This document shows positions 30,830 to 42,074 of a DNA stretch of 48,820 bases, piece by piece. This DNA comes from Jaapia argillacea MUCL 33604 (taxonomy: Eukaryota > Basidiomycota > Agaricomycetes > Jaapiales > Jaapiaceae). The stretch's first letter is position 1. The number at the start of each line of letters is the position of its first letter. The stretch is from contig KL197744.1 in NCBI GenBank assembly GCA_000697665.1, forward strand, positions 313,316-362,135, read 5' to 3'. The notes under the pieces were generated by a model, which saw nothing but the letters and a program-made list of their open reading frames with translations, was not told the DNA's origin and made no database searches. A program made the position numbers and the translations under genes.

Positions 30830-31876
30830 CTACCATATCAAGTTCTCCATTTCATCCCTGAATTGTGCCTCCTCACCTTCTTGTTCCAATCGCTTCAAGA
30901 CCGTTCTCGCCAGCTTCCCGACAATCACTTCACGCTCCTGGCCTTCGCTGGCCTCATTCTTCATCTCTCGGCTCCTGTTCAACTCCTTAGCTCTCTGTTT
31001 CATTGCCACCTTCTTTCTGCCTTTCCCTTTCTCGTTTTGCCGGCGTCTAGTTGCTGCGTTCTCGTCATCGTCACTCTCGGTCTCCAAGGACTCGCTTGTG
31101 GGTGTCGAATCATCCACGCCCTTGTCATCCATCTCCAAATCATCGGCGTCGAACCTTTCAGGGTTCAGAACATATTTGGCTGCATCGACAACTTGTTCGA
31201 CACTGAAGGGCTTCCAAATGTCATGCTCTGGAGTCACTTGCATGATTCGAAGTCGAAGTATATCTTGGATAGGCCTCGGTAAGCCCTTCCAGAAATATTT
31301 ATTGTAAAACTCTTCACTGATAGCCTTTCTCTGCTTTAGCCACCCTCTGACTTGAATGAACTTTCTTTGGTACGAATGGAAACCCTTTCGTGTGAGTAGG
31401 GGCTGATGTCGGAGGTGGCACAAGAGGTTCCGGAGGTCTCTTTCTTGATATCACAGGTTCTCGTCCTCGTAGTCATACGGCTTCATTATGTCTTCTTTCA
31501 GCTGGGGCCAGTTGTCTTCTTGATAGCTGGCCAAGGACTCTATTACTCTTTTGACTCCTTTCCCGCAGTAGCATCGGAGTAGTTTACACTTGTCTCTTTG
31601 AGTAAATACTCCATACTGACTACATAAGGATTCGAATTCTTCAATGAATTCGCAAATGTATTCAGAGTCACCTTGAAAAGTTCGAGGGGCTTTCCTCAAG
31701 CCATTTGTGGGTAAGTCTGCGATGCTACGTGACATCGGGAATGCTAAGTGAGGGGAATGCAAATGATGTCTTGAGGGAGGTGCTGTTGGTACAGCGAATA
31801 GGCTCGGATCAGGTTCGTGAGATAAGATGCCGGTGAAGGATGAAATGCCGGAGTGAGATAGAGAGTCTAAGTCCAT
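30830..31876 (-). pseudogene. Gypsy element 2 gag capsid
   Basis: The ATG at 31876 starts a capsid of the widespread Agaricomycete Gypsy type: RKAPRTFQGDSEYICEFIEE, LCSQYGVFTQRDKC, IESLASYQEDNWPQLKEDI, then after TGA at 31451 the same frame continues through KFIQVRGWLKQRKAISEEFY, YFWKGLPRPIQDIL and FSVEQVVDAAKYVLNPERFD, ending in an acidic/basic stretch. Capsid packages element RNA in the cytoplasm. Apart from the stop the frame is intact, so decay here is by point mutation. Confidence 0.87.
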
Positions 31877-31989
31877 GATGGACTGCTTCTCGGCTTCTTG
31901 ATCCAGCTTGTTGGGTATGATGGGGAAGGAAATGAACTTTGATTGTGATAGAGTATCCGGAATATTGCCCCCTTGCAGTGGGCTCCAGA
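31877..31989 (-). promoter_or_regulatory. 5' leader with putative primer-binding site
   Basis: Two bases inside the LTR-B end (minus strand ..CGACA) is TGGAGCCCACTGC (31987-31975), a TGG-starting sequence at the normal position of a tRNA primer-binding site. The matching tRNA 3' end would be GCAGTGGGCTCCA; I cannot name the tRNA. Confidence 0.55.
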
Positions 31990-33078
31990 TGTCGAGCGCG
32001 CAAAGTATGCTTGTGAGTCCTGAGTTGAACTCTCAAACTATTCATGTGCTGCTCCAGGTCAGTCTTTAGACTGGGAGACTTAGAATTCGGGAGCAATTAT
32101 GATCCTTGGATACTGTATGTGGTGATTAATGATCCCGGGAGGCTTCTGGCAATCAAATCGAAGCTTCTATTGATAATCTCGAGTGTACTGTGTGCTACTG
32201 GGTGATTTCTGGTACAAATATGAGTGGTTTTGGGTGGTTTTCTGCTGCTGGCAGTGGGTAAGAATTGTAGGTGGAAGCTGGTGGTGAATTAGGTGGTAAT
32301 CTGTACTCTACTACAGGCTTAAATACCCTACATGATCGACTGTGCAATAAATATGAGAAAATAGATCGAAAATAGAATAAATGTCTTTGTCCAATAACAA
32401 CCCTTGCCAGATGGGAAAATCAAGTCCGGCTCCTGATGGCTGTGTTGTGCATAGGTTTCCGCAGTATAGACGCAGCCTTGGCATAGCCAGGAGGTAGCCG
32501 CAGTGACAGTCCTCTGGATTCTTGGAATGATCTGGGTCTGATTGTTTGATATGGTATGCCTAAGTTAACTTGGGCCATGTGGGGTGACATCATGAGTCTG
32601 GACGTGTCTCTTGCCAGGTGGGATGAGGTCATAGGCCTGGAAAGATTCTGTGAGGTTGTTGTATTGGTTCCTTGGTTCGATATGTGCTTGCTGCTTGTCG
32701 CTTTGTTGTTTCTTGTCCTGTTATTCTGCATCTTCATCTAAGGCAGTCAGAGAGTCCTTGCATTTGGGAGACAGGCACAGGATGGTATATGCAACGAGTA
32801 TACAACTGGGTTTTGTTGTGGGTTATAGTTACATGTTACATGAGACTTGGGTGGGTGGCTAAAGGGGTTTGAGGATGTCCAGTATTCATGTATTTAAGGT
32901 GTGTGAACAGGGGACATGGTACGGCGATAGGAGGAAGAAAAGCATATACAACTGTTGTCCATTGGTCAAGCATAAGGAAAGGGAGGGTGAAGAGGTCCGA
33001 TGGTGAGCACTGCAACAAATCTTGACAAGATGGCAGAAAAACATACGTTCAGGCAAGGGACCATTGGGTCGCCTGACA
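31990..33078 (-). mobile_element. LTR-B, 5' LTR of Gypsy element 2
   Basis: On the minus strand it starts TGTCAGGCGACC and ends CGCTCGACA, so the ends are TGTC..GACA. The right end is fixed by comparison: from 33079 the sequence is identical in register with 19072 onward in gene copy beta, which is uninterrupted there. The left end is fixed by the adjacent primer-binding site and gag start. It contains TATTTAAG on the minus strand near 32327 followed by GTAGTAGAGTACAGA, the likely transcription start region. Length 1089 bp. Confidence 0.85.
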
Positions 33079-35164
33079 GCAGTTGTGGAGCAGGACTGGA
33101 GCTTGGTGGTGGAAGGAACAGAGGCGTGTTTTGGACTTGAGTGAGCAGAGGTCGTCAAACTGGAGTCTCAAATGCAGTAGTAGGTTTGGGAACTACAGGT
33201 AAGCTCAACAATGAACCAAAGCCGAACCCATCAACTGCTGACATCATTGTCATCAGGTCAGGTTCAGCAACTGGGAGCTTGGCGCTGCTGGCAGTCAAAG
33301 GCGTGGCTGAAGCAAGAGGCGATCCAGCTGGTGAGACTATGACAGGAGGGGACGACGCCATCCCAGATGAGGTAGACTGAAGAACCATACTGGCGGCCTG
33401 TGTATCGTCGATGATGATGGCACTTGGATCATTGTGATCTCCCATGGAGGCCCCCAGTCCATCCCCCAAGCCATCCTCAAAGTCATCAGCAAGCTCAAAA
33501 AGATCATCCAGAGTACCGTCGAAGTCAACATCCACACCAAAGTCAGTGCCAATGTCAGACGTGGCAACGAAGGAAGCAGTCAGGGTGGTGGGTGAGTTGG
33601 TGCTGGATGAGACAGTGGAAGAGCTGGCACTGAACGAGGTGGTGGGAGAGCCAGTGCTGGACGAGTAGGTGGAAAAGTTGGATGAGAGGGTGGTAGAGCT
33701 GGACAAGGCAGGAGACAGGACGCTCTGTCCAGCCACCAACATCGGAATGGGATTTGGACTACCTGGAGTTGGAGCTCGTGGAGATGGTGTCAACGTTGAT
33801 GGGTGGCTCAGAGCCTGGAGAGGTGCCACATCTGACAGCGAGCCATTCGTCACTGAAACAACGTCGACTGGTTGCTGGACACTGGGCAACAATGTGTTGC
33901 TTGATGACGGCGATGTATTGACACCATCTTCAACAGGGAGGACACGTGCCTGACATTCTTCATCCACTGAGGGAAGTGGTCAACTCAAATGACAATAGAG
34001 GCATTAACGGCGTCAACCTACAAAAACACGCCCTACCCCACCTTGCTGCTGAGGTGGCGGCTGCATCGAACCCTGTAGGATCAAGTTGCTGCCATGTTTG
34101 ACCCAGGAGACCTCTGGTCTTGCCATGATATAACCTGACACCATAAAGATTAGTGAAAGCCCATGTGAAGGATGAGGAAGACTTATGTCTGAACTTCAAC
34201 TTTACCCTGACGTTGGCCAACAGGACTGACATACATCATGATAATGTTCATCCCCGTATTGGTCCCTGCATACCTGATCATTGGTTGCATGTAATCACCA
34301 CTCCTAAACAGGGCACTAAGGCAATGTGAGATAGAGTCCATACGGCAACACATTGAGAACATGTACCTGTCATATGCCTCAGGGGAATCACCCTGGCGAG
34401 CATAGCTACCCTTTCCCTTACTCTCCCACTTTGCGACGCAAGCAAGATAGTCATCGAGGACCATCTGATCAATCTCCGCACAAAACAATTGTGATTGCTC
34501 GTTTAACAACTCCCGAGTCACCTTCATGAGAATGGTGACTTTCTTCGGGGGCTTCTTGGAAGCAGCTTTGGCATTCGCCAACTCTTCTTCCCAACAACCA
34601 GTGAAGATGGCGTAGACTTCAGTCTGGTACTCCCGCAAGAATATTTGGGCTGCTTGTCTCTTGCGAGGAGCGTCGACAGACTTGGCGCCGAGAGCACGAT
34701 TGATGAGGTCGAGGATCACCTCATTAGTGTCGTTCTTCAAGAGTTTGTTGTTGTGGTTGCAAAACCATTGACTGATTCTCTGATGACGACGCGTTAGCTC
34801 ACTGAGAGTAGGCTGAGGACAGGTTGCTTACCTTACGATGCTCCTTGAAGCGACAGCATTCAGCATCTGTGAGTTCTTGAGGCGTGTCGAGAAGAGAGAG
34901 ATCGGGATCGGGTTTGTTGACGTCAAGGTCTTTCTCAAAGGGCAGGTCCCTGTACTTGAGGAACTAAAGCTTGGTGATGTTGTCGAGGAACACTTCGATC
35001 TTGACAGTTCCTGTTTTGTTGCGAGTACCCAACCACTCGTCGTTCCTTGCCAACAAGAATGCATGCTTGGTACCGATGACCTTGGAGGGTGCACTGCATT
35101 TAGGCTTTGAGGGTTGTTCAGCGTCACTGCCCTGGGGAGGGACAGTTTTGGCACGAGCAGGCAT
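33079..35164 (-). pseudogene. Trp-rich fungal gene, copy alpha: 5' half, interrupted by LTR-B
   Basis: The ATG at 35164 opens MPARAKTVPP, a Lys-rich stretch and TKHAFLLARNDEWLG, with one TAG after NITKL, then DAECCRFKEHRK and a GTAAGC donor (about 34835). The next exon has LTRRHQRISQWF, RKRQAAQIFLREYQTEVY, VTILMKVTRELLNEQS and PEAYDRYM; another contains GKTRGLLGQTWQQLDPTGF. A long Ser/Thr-rich exon (33967 on) leads into the acidic TDFGVDVDF segment and stops at LTR-B. These match the N-terminal and middle parts of the family whose C-terminus is copy beta. Function unknown; the basic N-terminus suggests a nuclear or nucleic-acid-binding role. The TAG and further stops near 34190-34010 indicate decay. 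Confidence 0.6.
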
Positions 35165-35252
35165 GGCAGCGACAAGTCTATGACCACCAGTGGACGTGAT
35201 GAGGGTGGTTGAGCAGGACGAGGGAAACTGAAATTCGAACCACAGGGATGGG

Positions 35253-35260
35253 GTTTTATA
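35253..35260 (-). promoter_or_regulatory. TATA box upstream of copy alpha
   Basis: TATAAAAC on the minus strand, about 90 nt before the ATG at 35164; spacing is reasonable for a fungal promoter. Confidence 0.5.
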
Positions 35261-36246
35261 CTAGAGCGGTGGTGCTGACGTGGCATCAGGGACTTGAAGA
35301 GAGACTGATTGCCCACTGAGAGACTGCCCACTAACCGAGAGCCTGAGAGACCGGAGCAGGAACCATACACTTCCTTCACCCTAGGACATCTATCCATGGC
35401 TGCAGAAGACTCCGATCTGAGGGATATCGAGCATCTCTTGGCCATAGGCGACTTGAAGCTTGAAGATATTGTGATGGATGGCTCTAAGGAAGGCCTAAGG
35501 CAAACATTATCTCCTCATTTCTTGCTGTCCAACTTCTACACCTGCTTCCCTCCCTCGCTCTATGTCAATACTCAACCCTTTGGATCCACCATCTAACCCA
35601 ATTGCAACCCAACCAACTACTCCCTGTCAAAAAGGCAAGAAATGCTGGCCCAACACTGCGCCCAACCCTCACATACAGTTGCCATATTCTCTTCAACAGT
35701 ACCAACTCCTCCTGGACTAGTTCTTTACTCAGCCTACCACTCTGCTCGTAAGTATCTTAGTTTGGATTGATATTGAGCCTTTGGTGGGGATGCGCACCGG
35801 TATGTACTGTATCTCGTAGCTATTGATCGATTGTTTATCCTCCGAATCCACCTGTGGCTAACAAGGAACACCATTGGATTCTAAATACTGTGTTCAACCA
35901 AGTTAACATTCCATGTAATATTGTCCTTAAACCCATCTGAGACCTACCAGTGAGCGCCTGAAACCGAGGCTCATCAGGATTTCATCAGAGCTTGGAGTTG
36001 GACTCAGCTACCCACCATGGCACGTCAGCTAGATCTGTAGTGCTTCGCTCAACCTGATTCTTCATCCGTCACATTGCTCTTTATCTTACCTCTATCATTC
36101 TTTCCTAGTCTACTACCCTCATTATCCTCTGCTTGTTTAACCAGTCTTGAATATCATAATCTTTCATACTCGTCTCCTCACATACTGAATCAAACCCTTC
36201 AAACTCAACATGAGTGCCTCTCCTTTGAATCGTGCATTTCTCTATA
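35261..36246. other. Interval without a supported gene
   Basis: A 95-codon plus frame (35309-35596, containing DSDLRDIEHLLAIGDLKLED) is amphipathic but isolated. The rest is C/T-rich plus-strand DNA with no clear domain; it may be leader or LTR of the plus-strand element at 36.6 kb, but I find no matching repeat at the other end. Confidence 0.4.
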
Positions 36247-36392
36247 CTCCCTGATGGCACTTGTGAGAAGTCATCATAGGCATCACCTATGTGTCGTCGG
36301 TGGTCATTTGTCTTTCCTCCCCCCCCTCCACTCCCTGATGCTGCCTGCGAGAAGTCTTCATAGGCATCACCTGCGTGGCGTTGGTGGTCATT
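36247..36392 (+). repeat. Two-copy tandem duplication, 62-bp units
   Basis: CTCCCTGATGGCACTTGTGA.. (36247-36309) recurs as CTCCCTGATGCTGCCTGCGA.. (36331-36392) with about ten substitutions, separated by a C-rich spacer. Confidence 0.7.
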
Positions 36393-36646
36393 GGGTCAGA
36401 GGAACCATCTGTTTATTGTTGCTGCTGTTTTGGTCTTATGCTGACCCATGTTGCACAGGTTGCATTATGTCCCTGAATTCAAGAAAGGTCTGTAGCATCC
36501 CATCCTTTGAGTCTTGTAGATGTTTAACTGGTCTTTACTAGACTCGTTCTGGACGGCTCTTCTTGCCGTTTGTGATTGCCACCCACCCACAGTTCACTCT
36601 CACTCCTCTCCTCAAGGGTTCATTCGCAGCAGCAGCTCTTCAAGAG

Positions 36647-37964
36647 ATGTCTGGACAGGGTGATACTGAAGGAGCTCTCACAGACGGCACTCCAATGTGA
36701 TTGAATTATAGTACTAGTGATAATAATCGTACAGTAGCTACTGTAGAAATCGTAACGTGGCTGATTATAGTTATCACTGATGTTTAATTGTTGCTACAGG
36801 GACGCCTCGACCTGCAGGGCCCCAGGTCCGATAGGCCCACAAGGACCTGCGGGACCCGCTGGATCTCCTGCCTCCAACATTCAATCGACCCAATTCACTC
36901 CACGTATAAAGAACGAACTTTGATTGGAAGACATACCAGCTTGGGATGGCGAGCATTCTACGGCTTTGGAGTACTTCTCCGATATCCAGGAGTTGGCGTC
37001 TATGGGTGGCTCCATCCCAGAGCAGCTACCTACTGCGCTCAGGAAACGTCTTAAACTGGGGACTAGTGTGCGGTTTTGGTACTCGTCGCTGTCCCCAGAG
37101 ATCCACGAATGGGCTTCCTGTCACTATACCCACTACATTCTCATTGTTAAAGATCTTTTTCTGGGAGATCAATGGGTGAGAGAACAGAGTGAATACTTCC
37201 CCAAAATGAGATTTAGGGAGAAAGGTCACAAATACGAGAAGCCTCGTGACTTTATCCAGAGATGCCTGTTGTATGTCTGTATGCTAGCTCTTGCAGATTC
37301 GGAGTCTTGCGCAGAAGTGGAAATGGTGTTTAGGACTGCTCCGTGGCTTGATAAATCTATCATTTCATACTCTCAAATCAACAATGCCACGGAATTACAG
37401 CTCGCCGTAGCTAACCATAAGGATGCATTGATAGACACCGTTCGAATGAGAGCTAAGAATCAATACATCGACCGCCAATATGAGACTCTCAATAAGAAAA
37501 TTGATCTTCTCTTTAGGCAGAGGTCTCGGTGGCCGGATACAGGGTATCCCTCTTCTGCTCACCTGACAAGTACGGAAGGAGAAGTGTTCAACTTGGAGAT
37601 CCTCGAAGAAACTGAGAGTCTCAAGGATCCGATTATAGCAGAAGGATTCGCTTTGCTGAAACAGAAGACTTGCCCACCACTGAAAGGTGGCTATCACTTT
37701 CCGAAGGCAGACCATGTCAAGAGTCCTACACAAGCACCCCCCTCTCTGTGCAAATGCTGTGGCAGTGCCCTGCATTGGGACCAAGAGTGTCCCTACCATT
37801 TGCAATTCAAGGCCCTCAGGAAAAGGTCAGTAAATCTATCCTCACATGACTCCTACTTCGATAGATCTACTGAAGAAGACCTCATGTACAATACTACTTA
37901 CTTGCACGTCGTGAATCAAGCCATTGTTCACTTGTATGAGTTGGGAACTGCATCTGAGAGTTGA
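36647..37964 (+). pseudogene. Gypsy element 4 gag (second lineage)
   Basis: The ATG at 36647 begins MSGQGDTEGALTDG, then a 90-nt AT-rich inverted-repeat/intron-like segment, then a collagen-like run GPIGPQGPAGPAGSP (about 36820-36870) and, after one TGA, LEDIPAWDGEHSTALEYFSD. The capsid continues with SMGGSIPEQLPTALRKRLK, FWYSSLSPEIHEW, FLGDQWVREQ and KPRDFIQRCLLYV. A zinc knuckle CKCCGSALHWDQECP lies near 37750. This is a Gag type common in Agaricomycete Gypsy elements and distinct from element 2. TGA at 37962 interrupts the frame, which continues into the protease. Confidence 0.82.
36700..36790. repeat. Small inverted-repeat (MITE-like) segment in gag leader
   Basis: Arms AGTGATAATAATC (36716-36728) and GATTATAGTTATCACT (36763-36778) pair with a small gap around the perfect palindrome TACAGTAGCTACTGTA (36730-36745). 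It ends near TTGCTACAG|G, which would serve as a splice acceptor. The palindrome is shared with 16984-16997. Confidence 0.6.
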
Positions 37965-39104
37965 CCTGCTCCTGTTCACGTTTACTGGGTCCACATGGAG
38001 GAAGTGCTAGACGAAGACTATGTGAAGCCCCCTAAGCCTCCTCCTTCTGGTAATTTTATCCTGGAACCCATGGAGGGTTCAATTCAGGACTCCACCGTCC
38101 ACGAACGAGAGAGTGAATTCCACCTTCCACTGCCTCCTGATCCCAAAGAATTCACGAGGATAAGGAAGAAGAGAAGAACCTCGCCAGGATTCTCAGCGGT
38201 GGAAGTATTGGTTGTATTGGTGTGGGGATGGCTCAGGCACTTAGCTAACAGAGAGGTGGACCTCCAGCTTGATTCTTGTGCCGATGTTTCGCTGATCTCA
38301 CAGGAATTCTATGATTCGATGAGGTTCAAACTGCGACTTAAGCAAGGACTCAAAATGAAGCTATATCAGCTGATGGAGAAGGATACTTCCCTCAGTGGCT
38401 ACATACTCCTACCCGTGTATGTAGTTACAGAAGCTGGACGAACCGTGGAACTGGAAGTCGAAGCCCATGTGGTTCTGGGCATGACAGTTCCAGTGCTTCT
38501 TGGAGAAGATTTTCACCTCAACTACGAATTGACGGTCTCGTGGAATGTGGAGGAAGGTACTTTCATACACCTCAGATCTGAACACGATTGAATCTGTGCT
38601 ACTGGAGTCAATCGGACTCACAATCACGTTCAGATTCGGAAAAGTGTACACTCCCTCCAATCCTTTGTGAAAGCCAAGAATTATTGACGGAACCAGGTCA
38701 AATGACGAGCAAGGAAAAAGAAGTTTGGGGAGGAAGCTTGCCTGATTCGGGTGACAAAGGACTACAGGCTCGCTCCACACACTGTATGGAATTTGCAAGT
38801 CAAGGGTGACTTTGGATCAGACCGAGATTGGGTTGTCAAGAAATATCTGCTTCCTAACGCAGATGAATCCTTCTTTGCCATTCCTAACACCCTCATCTTG
38901 GCTCGGAACCCCATCATTCCTGTAGCGAATCCAACTAACACCCCAAGAATGATTCGGAAAGGCAAAGCATTGGGGAGATTAACTGATCCGTCCTCTTACT
39001 TCAGTACTCCTAGAGATCTCACAACTAGAAGACCTCCTCAATGCATAAGTGAAAACAGTCTCCTTGGTCGAGGCCCTTCTCTCGTCCACTCAGACTCGAG
39101 GTGA
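37965..39104 (+). pseudogene. Gypsy element 4 protease and N-terminal pol spacer
   Basis: In frame with gag after the TGA: MEEVLDEDY, then the protease EVDLQLDSCADVSLIS (about 38260), where the catalytic Gly of DSG is Cys, YILLPVYVV, and VVLGMTVPVLLGEDFHLNYE, the second half with LLG. After frame changes near 38590-38750 the lineage spacer appears as DYRLAPHTVWNL, NLLPNADESFFAIPNTLI-like sequence and PIIPVANPTNTPRMIRKGKA. The Asp is kept, but Gly to Cys next to it should impair catalysis. Reverse transcriptase does not follow. Confidence 0.78.
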
Positions 39105-39330
39105 TCAAGAATCACCAGGGTCGACAACAGGGGGTTCATCCCCTGTTCAGGACAAGACTAGGATGCATTGTGACTCTATTCCGGTAGAGAGCATGCACCT
39201 CAACAACTAGACCATACAATCAAGTTCAGACACTGATTCAGCTCCATGGGGCCCTAAAACTTCAGAGATGCCAGATCCTACCATCTTCCCATCTGAGAAG
39301 ATGGAAGAGATTCTAGATGTTGGAGATGTA
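39105..39330 (+). pseudogene. Gypsy element 4 pol fragment, broken before RT
   Basis: GPKTSEMPDPTIFPSEKMEE, ILDVGDV (39235-39330) is the segment that leads into RT in this lineage. At 39330 the similarity ends within a codon triplet context and unrelated sequence begins, so the element is truncated or internally deleted here. Confidence 0.6.
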
Positions 39331-40083
39331 ATGGGTGTTTACTGGGGAGTACTCTCCAGTATCACTCTTTGTTGAGTGTGGGAAGTTGGGTGTCGGAGTT
39401 TGAATCTCATTGTGTATTCATGTAGTTGTCACTTTTGAATATCATCTATTACTGCCTATTCACGAATCGACCTCTTCACTGAGTGTGTCGATTGCGTGAA
39501 CTAGGCGACATACTTCATTTTTAGCTGGTTACTACAACCACCAGCAATACTCGGAATTTGACCTCTACGAGAGGGTCAAATTACAAGACTCTACTTACTT
39601 TGGAATCAAGAGCGACTACAAGTCACGTGTGGACTCCTCATCGACGCAGGACAGCTGTATAAACAGCCGTGCCTAGCTATTGAGTATCTCAGGGAGCTAC
39701 GAGAGTAGCACCTGAGGACACAGTCTCTGCATATTTGATAGTGGGGCTCCCTGCGAGGAGTATCACACCTCAGTACCAGCTCTGAGGCTCGCCAGCCCTC
39801 TAGTGACATCTGACTCCCTAGCCATTGTGATGTGCAGGTCTCACCTGGCCGTTACAAAGGTGGACACTGGGAGGAATCGTCGTGTAACCTGGCCGGCCAA
39901 TGACGAGCTCCTTAATCAACAAATTCAATTTTGCTATCCTCAAAAGTGCACTCCTCTCTGTGTGCAGCTTATTCTTTTACCACGCAAGATCACATGAATC
40001 TTGTTGGCGAAAATAATATTGGTTCATCTGCGCTACTCTGCTTTCGTACCCTTGCAGGCTGTTGAAGCTCAGGAACTCACTTT
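39331..40083. other. Possible LTR after truncated element 4
   Basis: Right after the break lies TGTTTACTGGGG (39336) and a near-perfect palindrome at 39340-39361 (TACTGG..CCAGTA). A TATAAA box occurs at 39657-39662. This resembles an LTR start, but I find no convincing end or second copy in the window. No gene seen. Confidence 0.35.
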
Positions 40084-42074
40084 TTGACTCCTTTCGACTT
40101 TGAGCCTCTCCCCCTGTGTTCCACGGGTCTTGTTAATCTCACGCATCGCCACTAGTACGCTGTCGAGCGTTCGGTTCAACACTTGTCAACGATCGCATGT
40201 TCACATTCACGCATCCTTTTGCCGCTACCCTCTCTCTCAGAACTCAAACAAGATGAATATTGATTCGTTTAGTCACTACTCTTACGTCAAACTTCACATT
40301 CCACTTTCGTGATCGCCTCACATCTCGAGTCTCGTCCACGCCATCTGAAACACCTCAGGTGCTGCCCACGCCCTTGACTAGTCAGCATTCGCTTCTGTAA
40401 GTTGTGTTCTGTCTGTGGGATCTTATGGCACCCAAGGATACATTCACTCGCTGTGATAACTCTCCTTCCTTCTCCGCGCTCCACAAAACCCTATCCTTAG
40501 CACTTGAGGTCTGGGGTTTCCTCGAAATAGTACCGACTCTCGCAGATATTGCAAATGTTCACCCTGAATCTGCCGGAGTTTCGACCTCACCAAAATTCCG
40601 CACACTCTCGCTCTCATGTTCGCAGCGTCCACTCCTTCTACGAACTACCGATCGACTACCACTCACCTCTCACGCAGAACGCTATACTCCTCCATACGAT
40701 CAGCTATTACCCTCCAACTCGATCCACTTGTTACGTCTGGTATTGAGACATTCGGGTCTGCTGACTGGTCTCGCCCACCAACTTCCATTTACTCCGTGGC
40801 AGAGTGCTCAGGTATCTGTGCTATTGTCACAGATCTTACCAGATGTGAACCTCCTGCATTCGCTGCTCCTTCTCCCCGATACTAATTTCTCGCGTGAATC
40901 CCTCATTTGGTTCTTTCGATCGGCCGCGCGATTGGTAACAAAATCCATCCAGTTGCTGCCCGTCAAGTTGTACTACCTGCATCTGGATCATTGCGTCCTG
41001 CTGCTCGTCTGTTAGGTCTTCCTGGGCCTGACAACACCTGCTGGATCCCCTTCCTCATAGGCTACATCTCACTATTGCCTATGCGGTCAGATTCACCCAT
41101 TCCGGGTCCCTGGACCTCTTGCATTCCCCAAATTTGTGACCAATCCATCCTCCAAACTTGAACACCGTGAACATTTGCGAACTGGGTTCAGGGTTAGGTT
41201 CTCTTCGAGTTCTCACTATTGTGTTGGAGGCTCACTCTATGAATTGTGCTACCACTTCCGGAATCCATTGTCTCCTCAGCCCCAACCTCTCCTAGGTTGT
41301 GCCCTAGCTTTCAAGAAAGCCATATTGGTTTCTGTTCGCCCACCTGTCTGTCCATCAGCAGGGATACTTGTGCCTATCCCCTAGTCAGTCCGTTGAGTCT
41401 TTCCAGTTTCGACGATGCTCCCATTGTCAAACATTCACCCATCGTCAATTGCCACTACCACTGCTCCCTCGAGAACACTGATTTGTCGACCGCTGCCCTT
41501 CCTGTTACACTTTGGGCAGTTTCAGCGTTTTGCAAATGTACCACCGTTCATTCGCCACCCCTCTCGCTCCTCACAGGATCAACTGGGAATATTCTTGCTT
41601 GAGCTCGCCGTGTTAGGAACCTCCCAAGCGTGCAGTTGGAGACTACAATAGTAGTCACGCTTGCGCAAAGTCTATTACTCTTAGGGAGCTTACTTCGGTA
41701 AGCACCGGGAGGCATGCCTTGGCGTGTTTAGACTGCAGGTATACTGCTCAGGTACTCACACCTTCCTTTTGGCTCATTGGCTTATTGGTAACTCTCAAGA
41801 AGCTCCTGAGAGGTGCCTCACGACAGTGTTACTCATTTGCTATTCAATCCTTTCTCGATACCCCTCAAATATATTCGTGTCTACTTCCTACACCTCGAGC
41901 GTCAAAGGCTACGCCTGCATTTGACTTACCCAACCATCTGCCAACCGCAATTGACATCATCATCTCACATCCAAACGGCCCTGACTCAACTCCTCTTCTT
42001 GTCTCACTGGTCCTTCATCTTTCGACCATATCCGTACCCTTGCAATAATCCAGAACTCGACTCGCTTACCATTC
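40084..42074. other. Pyrimidine-rich interval, no recognised gene
   Basis: The plus strand is markedly C/T-rich. Plus frames of 60-200 codons overlap in all phases (the longest 40404-41015) and share Ser, Leu, Pro and Thr bias, typical of non-coding C/T-rich DNA. I see no domain. Confidence 0.45.

Noticed and set aside
25369-33078. LTR-A and LTR-B as the two LTRs of one young element
   Set aside because: They differ too much for a recent pair, and ORF-X to pol continuity in element 1 argues that LTR-A is nested. Not fully excluded.
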